A stretch of DNA of 40,321 bases from Cryomorpha ignava (lineage in GTDB: Bacteria > Bacteroidota > Bacteroidia > Flavobacteriales_D > Cryomorphaceae), in assembly GCF_010686655.1 (NCBI RefSeq), contig NZ_JAAGVY010000041.1, positions 1 through 40,321 of the forward strand. Direction: 5' to 3'. Position 1 is the stretch's first letter; each line of letters opens with the position of its first letter. A program made the position numbers and the translations under genes. Below, in pieces: positions 18,101 through 24,707 of the stretch. The notes beneath the pieces were generated by a model. The model saw only the letters and a program-made list of their open reading frames with translations. It made no database searches and was not told where the DNA came from.

Positions 18101-20074
18101 ATGATTAATACAGAAAACGAAATTCTGACAGGAAGACTATTTGGTGATTTTACCTTAAATAGCAACGGCACCTTTTCCGGAAATGGAAGGATAGAAAAGT
18201 TAACAGTGGCACAGGCTGATTTTGGTCTCTTTAAATGGGAAGCCGATAAAGTGGATAAATCTTTTAATATAGACATAAGCAGCAACGGTGAGGCTCTAGA
18301 AATGAGTGCGAAAGGCAGCCTTACCCCAGAAAGTGACAATGAATCGGCAGTAGATTTAGTATTCAATCTCGTCAGATTCGATTTGGCGGCTCTGGCTAAA
18401 CTTGCCCCTTCTTTTGTTTATGCCGGAGGTGGTACCCTTTCGGGAAAAATCGATATAGATGGATCGACCGCAAAGCCCGAACTTCAGGGAAACCTTGAAT
18501 TTAATAAAGGAAAAATAGGGCTTGTAGCTAATGGATCGACATATTCAATCGACAATCAAAAAATTGATATTAAAACCGATGAGATCGCATTCAATACATT
18601 CGCTATTGCCGATTCGGCGGGTCAAAAATTGGTTATTGATGGAAATATCACACATCAAAATTTTAATAATTTGCGGGCCGATTTGAGCATCACTGCCGAT
18701 CATTTTGAGATTGCCGATTTAAAGGCAGAGGCAAATCAGGGCTACTACGGCAAGCTTCTGGCCGATTTAGACATTGACATTTCAGGTAGGCTAGTCGCAC
18801 CAAAAATAAAAGCGAATATTGATATTGCCGATGAAACCGCATTGACATACGTTGTGCCAGAAAGTGAATACTCTGACAGCTATGACGAAAATATGATAAT
18901 CTGGACCGATTTTGACGGCGCTAAAGAGGAAGATATTCTAACCCGAACGAAGAATAAGAAGATTCAAAAACGGGATGTTTATGCCAACACGATAGATCTG
19001 AATGGAGAAATTGACATTGATAAAGATGCCATTTTCAGAGTATTGATAGATTCGCTGGCAGGCGATTACTTGCAGATACAAGGCGGAGGAAAACTGGGTG
19101 TAACCTACGACCGCACGGGCAATCTAAATCTGAATGGAACTTACAAAGTACAGGATGGTTTTTACCAAATGACTTTTTACAATATCGTAAAGAAGAAGTT
19201 TAATTTTCAGGGCGGCAGCCAGCTTACCTGGAATGGTGATCCATTAAATGCCATTCTGGATATTACAGCCCTGTATACGACCAGAGCGAATGTGGCTGCC
19301 TTGATGAGCACGCAGCCGGGAGCCAGTAGCAATAGTACTTTTTCGCAAAAGCTGCCTTTTGAAGTTGTAATGAACATTACCGGTGAACTTATGAAACCCG
19401 AATTGAAATTTTCTATCAGACTGGCAAAAGAAAGCAAAGGAGCACTAGGCGGTGCCGTAGATGCCAGGCTAAATGAAATAGCGGCAAATGAAAGTGAGTT
19501 GAACAAGCAAGTATTTGCTCTGCTTGTTTTGAACACATTTATCAGCACGGGAGGCACAGGTGGCGATCAAAATTTAGTAGAGAACCAGGTAAGAAACAGT
19601 GCCAGTCAAATCTTATCTCAACAACTCAATGCGCTAAGTGACAGGCTTATTAATGGTGTGGATTTAAACTTCGACCTCCAGTCTTACGACGGCGGCGGCG
19701 GGCAGGCGAGTACTGATTTGAATATTGACCTTGCCAAATCATTTATGAACGACAGGATAATTATTCGCGTTGGTAGCACTATCGCGCTAGAAGACAACAA
19801 CCAGAATGCCCAAAACTCGCAGGAAATGATGACTAATCTTTCACTCGAATACAAAATTACACCCGAGGGCACATATCGATTAAAGGCTTTTAGAACCACA
19901 GATCTGGAAGATATTGTGGTTGGAAAGATTACCCGAACGGGTGTAGGTATTTTGTACCAGAAAGATTTTAATAGGCTACGGAATATCTTTAAAATACAAA
20001 GTGATTTAGGAAATGAAGGTAAGTCAGGAGATGATGCCGATGATGATGAACCAAACCCCGAAGATGGTAAATGA
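15110..20074 (+). CDS. tamB: TamB-like translocation/assembly protein (DUF490)
   Basis: About 1654 residues from the preferred ATG; the frame opens at a GTG at 15092. One N-terminal membrane anchor (about residues 9-31) precedes a very long periplasmic region. That region is built of repeating beta segments rich in 'xIDxLxL' and 'LDLxGxxx' patterns, like AsmA/TamB bridge proteins. The last ~350 residues are the conserved TamB domain: NGTYKVQDGFYQMTFYNIV, KKFNFQGGSQLTWNGDPLNA, DARLNEIAANESELNKQVFALLV, and a closing beta-barrel-like strand set. The acidic tail is DDADDDEPNPEDG. TamB works with TamA-type barrels in outer-membrane protein assembly or lipid transport. Its stop overlaps the tamL start by 4 nt (ATGA). 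Confidence 0.9.
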   Translation: MRKVFRILWKVVKWVLLSVIFLLILIAIIVKVPAVHDFLLQKGTTYFNEKTGGNLSIAEIDLRIPGYVQLNGISLKTPDDEKLASIGNIEISVGWRYLFDKTIRIDKLVLEDVDAQLLNRDGSGWNYDFIAEGFSDSTATPQPVDTTASAWDFSLGYARLSDINFTYYDFTTQDSIAANLSDLTVAMNRVSVMNSAYIAEKISLSNSDAFVRIGVREDTPEEPVESNQSSDQMVLDVHEVLLENNTINFQMGAAPDKYFFDIGHLNLLVDKLDINDQIYRIDKLDFNNSNIEMALAPSPPDTLNKPIDPFAPIDLKLNELNIDQVGFKMETYGEPESTLELDKIHIELVDLLADSSEYSGELKSLRGVYNALDRLQEFQTGFLFTRKRIALNSLFLQYGSSEINADIKVNYENLTDLIESGKFENASLKIVDTFLKPYDLKHIGNELGVADSVLILPDNTIFIDAIADGNLNKINLDKFLVQIGNTNLSLNAEADGVDWDTKDYVVNDLKLHLERSDIMNYITAFEIDTAMIPEVSDLDLEGTFETLNTELTAELRSTYGNISISGNGGGYKSKSMPIHAKVNSQNLDIGGFLGLSVPFITDFKLTADAENALDSNIYAHATIRIDTLIYDAYNVRNIDLDATLDSNLYVYQLAVRDTFFALDMGGSGAMYPGLSITTSADLQGIDLQGLGITKEDMRGQLKLKGEYSQTEKVQSGNATISNAIFVRDGERFEIEPIDAEIYLSEDSSMTKVTSQFFDLYSITNRSIEDLTAALVNLLGRGEKTLKDTTAYWHATFESRDTPLLRDLFIPDLKSFEPATATIDFEASSATINADINFPKIKYRSYSVDSLRFTASGNNKNISTDLTIQHVGMDTLCLDEVHLMTTTTKEGAKIELLLNEDTSKPDSTKADYYIRLDLIADSVSLRKGFSLSIADSLILNKKVWEVDPNNDIYSSKEGTKITKLRIFRNESELEMNKDEAENSTHLSASNFGLATLSGMINTENEILTGRLFGDFTLNSNGTFSGNGRIEKLTVAQADFGLFKWEADKVDKSFNIDISSNGEALEMSAKGSLTPESDNESAVDLVFNLVRFDLAALAKLAPSFVYAGGGTLSGKIDIDGSTAKPELQGNLEFNKGKIGLVANGSTYSIDNQKIDIKTDEIAFNTFAIADSAGQKLVIDGNITHQNFNNLRADLSITADHFEIADLKAEANQGYYGKLLADLDIDISGRLVAPKIKANIDIADETALTYVVPESEYSDSYDENMIIWTDFDGAKEEDILTRTKNKKIQKRDVYANTIDLNGEIDIDKDAIFRVLIDSLAGDYLQIQGGGKLGVTYDRTGNLNLNGTYKVQDGFYQMTFYNIVKKKFNFQGGSQLTWNGDPLNAILDITALYTTRANVAALMSTQPGASSNSTFSQKLPFEVVMNITGELMKPELKFSIRLAKESKGALGGAVDARLNEIAANESELNKQVFALLVLNTFISTGGTGGDQNLVENQVRNSASQILSQQLNALSDRLINGVDLNFDLQSYDGGGGQASTDLNIDLAKSFMNDRIIIRVGSTIALEDNNQNAQNSQEMMTNLSLEYKITPEGTYRLKAFRTTDLEDIVVGKITRTGVGILYQKDFNRLRNIFKIQSDLGNEGKSGDDADDDEPNPEDGK

Positions 20075-22353
20075 GAAATGCGGCAATCTATATCATTTTT
20101 GCGATTTTGCTGGCATCTTGCTCTGCGAATAAATATTTGCCGGAAGGCGAAAAATATTTTGAAGGTCATGAAACGGAATACACCGGTAAGACATCATCGC
20201 TTCCAAAAGAGTTGAGATACTACCTGCAGGAAGATTTGAAACCTGATGCCACGAGAAGATTTCTCATAAGTCGGCCGGGAACCTGGATTTATCAGGTAAT
20301 GGGCGAAGTGAAAAAAGAAAAAGGAATTAAGCATTTTATAAAGTTTAAGCTGGGTACCAAACCGGTTTATCTGAGCGAAGTAAATCTGGATAACAACACT
20401 TCTATAATCGAATCGAAATTGGAAAACAACGGGTTCTTCAGAGCCGATGTAGAAAATAGAGTTGATTCTACAAAACACAAAGCCACAGCAGTGTATATAA
20501 TTACACTCGAGGAACCTTACTATTTTGATACTTTAAGAATTTGTACCGATACTACCAATACCTTATGCGCCAAAATGGAGCAGGCTCATCAACTCGATCC
20601 AAAAGTAAAACCGGGAAAACTGTTTCAGAAATCAAAACTGCAGGAGGAGCGCGAAAGCATAGCTTCATATTTTAAGAACGACGGATACTTTTATTTTGTA
20701 CCCGGCCTTACCTATTACGAGGCAGATAGCAGTGATAATAAACAGCGGGTAAAGCTGCATCTAAATATCACTGATTCACTTCCCGAACCTGCAATCTCGC
20801 AATACCGGGTAACTTCTGTTACTGTAAATCTGGCTGCGGGATCATCAAATACAGAGATAATTGGCGACAGCCTGAAAGTAATTATTGACCCGAATAAACT
20901 ATTTTTAAAACCAAAAAAACTCAAACCTTTTTTACGTATTACTCCGGGAGAACTATACAGCCGTAAAGATGAAGAAACAACGCTAAAACAGCTTAACAGG
21001 CTGGAGGTATTTGAGTTTGTAAACATTAATTACGAAGTAGATACATCGGGGAGTGAATATACGCTAAGAGCAAAACTTCTTGCCAATCCCCGACCCAAAC
21101 AATCTGCCAGAGCAGAGATAAACCTATCTACCACTTCTACCAATTACACCGGACCGGGAGTGCAACTTGAGTATTACAACAGAAACATTTTTCGCGGTGC
21201 CGAAAAACTGAGAATTACCGGAACAGGCAGGTACGAGGTACAGCTTACCGGCGATCAAAAGGGTCAGGCATCTTATGATGTAGATTTGCTCGCTACCCTA
21301 CTCTTTCCCAGAGTGGGCATCCCACTTTTTAATGCCGATAATAGTGAAGGAAATGTGCCGAGCACCAAATACAGATTGCAATACCGGTTCTATAGCCAGC
21401 CACAATACTACACCCAGAGTAGTTTTGGGGCCAGTTTTGGTTACGAATGGCTTTCGGGAAATGCCACAACGCACAACGATTTGCGGGTAATGGGTGTAGA
21501 TTATGTAAAACTGCTTAAAACCTCAGACCGACTGGAACAACTTTTTGATGAGGGCATATTATCTCGCGAGAGCTTTAATGATCAGCTTATTGTGGGACCA
21601 TCATACAGCGTAACTTATGCACCGCCGCCCGAAAAAGGGAAGTTTGTGCGGTTCTACGTGGGTGGATCCATCGAATCTGCAGGAAATATTCTTTACGGAA
21701 TTTACAATTTGACTAACAGCACTAAGAATGAGTTTGATCAATACACCGTATTGAAAACGCCGTTTGCCCAATATATGCGTATTCAGGCCGACTTTAGAAC
21801 CTACTACAAACTCAGCAAAAATAATGATTTGGTGCTGCGGCAAAATATAGGTGTAGGCCTACCGTACTGGAACAGTTCGGAATTGCCGTTTTCAAAGCAA
21901 TTTTTTGTGGGTGGTGCCTCGTCGCTACGCGGTTTTCAACCGCGATCGGTAGGGCCGGGAACGTATTACAATAGTGATCAGAATGGCGATGGCTTTTTTG
22001 ACCAAACAGGAGATATTTTGCTTGAGCTCAATGCAGAAAATCGCTTTGATATGGGGGGGTTCTTAAAAGGCGCTGTTTTTATTGATGCTGGAAATGTTTG
22101 GTTGAAAAATGCATCTGAACCGCGGCCCGGTGGAGAGTTTAAATTTATATCATTTTTCAATCAGCTTGCTGTCTCTGCAGGGTTTGGGCTTCGTATAGAT
22201 GTTGAGTTTGTATTAATCCGTTTTGATCTAGGTATTCCGCTGCGCAAGCCCTACAAGGTAGATTCGCCCTGGGTAGTAGATCAAATAGACTTTAGCAAAG
22301 ACTGGCGTAAAGAAAACTTGATTTTGAATATTGCTATTGGGTATCCTTTCTAA
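20071..22353 (+). CDS. tamL: TamL: lipoprotein-type TamA/BamA-family outer-membrane barrel
   Basis: A 760-residue Omp85-family protein. The signal peptide ends in a lipobox (LLASC, Cys17), unlike classical TamA, and fits the lipid-anchored TamL form known from Bacteroidota. POTRA-like repeats fill about residues 30-360. The 16-strand surface-antigen barrel then runs to the C-terminus. The barrel carries the Omp85 hallmark GGASSLRGFQPRSVGPGTY and ends in an aromatic residue (YPF). It overlaps tamB by 4 nt, so the two should be made as partners spanning both membranes. A bidirectional terminator follows. Confidence 0.9.
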   Translation: MRNAAIYIIFAILLASCSANKYLPEGEKYFEGHETEYTGKTSSLPKELRYYLQEDLKPDATRRFLISRPGTWIYQVMGEVKKEKGIKHFIKFKLGTKPVYLSEVNLDNNTSIIESKLENNGFFRADVENRVDSTKHKATAVYIITLEEPYYFDTLRICTDTTNTLCAKMEQAHQLDPKVKPGKLFQKSKLQEERESIASYFKNDGYFYFVPGLTYYEADSSDNKQRVKLHLNITDSLPEPAISQYRVTSVTVNLAAGSSNTEIIGDSLKVIIDPNKLFLKPKKLKPFLRITPGELYSRKDEETTLKQLNRLEVFEFVNINYEVDTSGSEYTLRAKLLANPRPKQSARAEINLSTTSTNYTGPGVQLEYYNRNIFRGAEKLRITGTGRYEVQLTGDQKGQASYDVDLLATLLFPRVGIPLFNADNSEGNVPSTKYRLQYRFYSQPQYYTQSSFGASFGYEWLSGNATTHNDLRVMGVDYVKLLKTSDRLEQLFDEGILSRESFNDQLIVGPSYSVTYAPPPEKGKFVRFYVGGSIESAGNILYGIYNLTNSTKNEFDQYTVLKTPFAQYMRIQADFRTYYKLSKNNDLVLRQNIGVGLPYWNSSELPFSKQFFVGGASSLRGFQPRSVGPGTYYNSDQNGDGFFDQTGDILLELNAENRFDMGGFLKGAVFIDAGNVWLKNASEPRPGGEFKFISFFNQLAVSAGFGLRIDVEFVLIRFDLGIPLRKPYKVDSPWVVDQIDFSKDWRKENLILNIAIGYPF

Positions 22354-22446
22354 CCCAGCTTTCAATTAAACAGATATCGATTTATCGAGAATCATAATTT
22401 ATCGTTTCTGTCAACAATGGTTTCGTACCATTTATCATCAAAAAAA

Positions 22447-22474
22447 AAAATGCACTCCTCGTGGAGTGCATTTT
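22447..22474. terminator. Bidirectional terminator between tamL and the Omp28-like gene
   Basis: AAAATGCACTCC (22447-22458) pairs perfectly with its complement at 22463-22474 across a TCGT loop. A-rich flanks on the left give a T-run on the minus strand, and TTTT closes the plus-strand side. It serves two convergent genes. Confidence 0.9.
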
Positions 22475-22499
22475 AAGTCAATTAAATATGCAGTTATAA

Positions 22500-24509
22500 T
22501 TAGTCTACCAGAAGTTTCAACACTTTCTGTGTATTACCTACTTTAATTTGCACCATGTAAATTCCGGCGGCATAATTTTCAGTGTTAACCGGTAGCCTGC
22601 TTGTAGTAGCAAGCACACCGTAATCTCTGCTGGCAATAAGGCGTCCATCAATTGAACGGATATCTACTGAAACGTTTTCGGCCGTTTCCAAATCAATTTG
22701 AACAAAGCTCAAACCTGTAGAAGGATTTGGATACAATTTAATATTTGCTTCAGGTTCAGGCAATTTTGTTAGACCTACAAAATTTCCAGAATCGTACCAT
22801 TCGTTTGCTATTGCACCATCCAGATCAATACCATATGCATTGTCTATTCGGTTATTCGGCGCATAAAACATTCCCACAAGATTTAGTTCATCTATATCCC
22901 AACCTACTGGTAGTGTAATAGAAAAATTAAAACCATACGTTTCGCCGGCAGTATATTCTACCGTGTAAATATCTTGCGCACCGCTAAAATCAGGCAATAT
23001 TGCACGCGCAACATGATCGTAAACCATCATAGAGGCAGGAACGGGATTTGGTAAATCTTCATATCCACCCATTTCCGTGCTTCCACCGCTGAAAAAATTC
23101 ACTTGCGCCCATCCTGGACCTACACCTGTTACACCATCTTCGGTAATTGCCAGGCCGAAACGGTAATTGCCAGTAACGGTTTCAACCATTTCTGCATCTA
23201 CCACAACTTCGAGCAGGCGAGTAACTTCATCGTATTGCGCACCAAGGCTTACATAAGCTTTAGGAGCAACTTGCATTCGCTGTAGCCATCCTTGTTCAAA
23301 TTGACCATCTCCTACTTGTGGGCCACGATCTACTTTCCCGGCAGGAAATGCATTTAGATTTAATCCTGTATCATAAACAGCCACGGCCATCGGGTCATTG
23401 TTGTGGACCGCTATTCCTACATATGAATCTCCATAGAGATTGGACATACGCTCCATTGTTACAGCACCACGCGGACAGTATTGACACCACGTTCCTGTGC
23501 CTTCTTCTACCACCGCTCGCTTGCCTACCGCAGCCGGTATTGCGTTGGAAGTTAAAACATAAATGTCATCATCAGAGTAGTCATCGGCTACCATTCCGTT
23601 TATATTGCTCACCTCTACAGTAATCGTTTGCAAGCCTCCGTCTAAAATTAGTCCATCTCCCATGGCTACTTCGAAATATTCGCCTGCCGCTAAATTGATA
23701 TCAGTAATGGTTTGAGAAAATGTACCACCTGCGTACGTAAGATCAATGTCAAATGAAGTAATTTCATCCATTCCATTGTTTCGTACTATCGCAGTAGGGC
23801 TGTATTCAGGACCGCCCAGACTTCCGATGCCGCTTAGATCAACGGCACTTAAATTAAAAGCAGGAACAGTTACTTCTTCCCAGTCAAAAGATACGTCATC
23901 AACCCAAAAGGTAGCTCCGGCGACAGGAAAAATATCAGCGGAGGCGATTTGATTTACACCGTTAGAAAAGGTGCCTGTTAATTCTCCATCGATATACAGC
24001 TTCCAAAGATTCAATGTAAGATTGGCTTCGATTGTAATCTCAAACCATTCTTCGGGCGTATATGCTCCGGCCGCTATCGTAACTGCACTTTCAGAAACTA
24101 TTACAATTCCATTGCTCGCGGTTACGTCAATTGTCCAAGTAATTCCGGGCGTAGTTTCAGCTTGGAAATTGAAATAACCTTGCTTGTTATTGGCTACACG
24201 CATAGAAGTAGTAAATGTGAATAGCCCTTCGGTATATACTTGTCCAAAAGGCAAAATCACATCTTGAGGCCCGCCATTGCCGGTAGCTGGCGAAGAAAAG
24301 TAAATAGAGTTCATGCCGCTGTTGGCCTGGTTTGTAACTACCTGTGCATCTTCAGCTCCGCCAACTGCACCAGACCAGGTAGTCCACACATCAGATTGTA
24401 CACCGATGTAGTCGCCAGCGGCATAGCTTTCAAAATCGTCGTTAAACAACTGCGCATTTGCGCCGGCCACAAAAGCTGTCATGGCCAATAAAGTAAATAA
24501 TTTCTTCAT
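22500..24509 (-). CDS. T9SS-sorted Omp28-related thioredoxin-like protein
   Basis: A 669-residue exported protein. The signal peptide is MKKLFTLLAMTAFVAGANA. Residues ~20-210 resemble a concanavalin-like choice-of-anchor/LamG domain (DDFESYAAGDYIGVQ). A beta-sandwich segment follows, with 'SNINGMVADDYSDDD'. An Omp28-type thioredoxin fold then has GTWCQYCPRG (Cys342 and Cys345) and VGIAVHNNDPM. The last ~80 residues are a type-A T9SS sorting domain (KLYPNPSTG ... GIYMVQIKVGNTQKVLKLLVD). The protein is therefore predicted to be exported through T9SS and held at the surface or released. Catalytic redox activity is plausible from the CxxC but untested. Confidence 0.88.
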   Translation of the reverse strand: MKKLFTLLAMTAFVAGANAQLFNDDFESYAAGDYIGVQSDVWTTWSGAVGGAEDAQVVTNQANSGMNSIYFSSPATGNGGPQDVILPFGQVYTEGLFTFTTSMRVANNKQGYFNFQAETTPGITWTIDVTASNGIVIVSESAVTIAAGAYTPEEWFEITIEANLTLNLWKLYIDGELTGTFSNGVNQIASADIFPVAGATFWVDDVSFDWEEVTVPAFNLSAVDLSGIGSLGGPEYSPTAIVRNNGMDEITSFDIDLTYAGGTFSQTITDINLAAGEYFEVAMGDGLILDGGLQTITVEVSNINGMVADDYSDDDIYVLTSNAIPAAVGKRAVVEEGTGTWCQYCPRGAVTMERMSNLYGDSYVGIAVHNNDPMAVAVYDTGLNLNAFPAGKVDRGPQVGDGQFEQGWLQRMQVAPKAYVSLGAQYDEVTRLLEVVVDAEMVETVTGNYRFGLAITEDGVTGVGPGWAQVNFFSGGSTEMGGYEDLPNPVPASMMVYDHVARAILPDFSGAQDIYTVEYTAGETYGFNFSITLPVGWDIDELNLVGMFYAPNNRIDNAYGIDLDGAIANEWYDSGNFVGLTKLPEPEANIKLYPNPSTGLSFVQIDLETAENVSVDIRSIDGRLIASRDYGVLATTSRLPVNTENYAAGIYMVQIKVGNTQKVLKLLVD

Positions 24510-24516
24510 AAGTTTT

Positions 24517-24566
24517 AGGTTTAAAAAGTTTCGGTGGAAATGTACATATTTCCACTTCCTAAACCT
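24517..24566. promoter_or_regulatory. Inverted repeat in the leader of the Omp28-like gene
   Basis: AGGTTTA (24517-24523) pairs with TAAACCT (24560-24566). Inside it GTGGAAAT (24534-24541) pairs perfectly with ATTTCCAC (24548-24555) around GTACAT. It starts 8 nt upstream of the ATG at 24509, so it is either a leader hairpin or a dyad operator. Confidence 0.45.
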
Positions 24567-24707
24567 ATTTGATTTTGAACCAATCTTACAATGCTATAAA
24601 CTTTGAAAACACCATCCAAAATTCGTCCATCTACTATCTGTTGAATGTTGAAATACCAGCCAATCAGTACTGAGAAACTAAATTAGTGATACGGTCGAAA
24701 GGTGATT

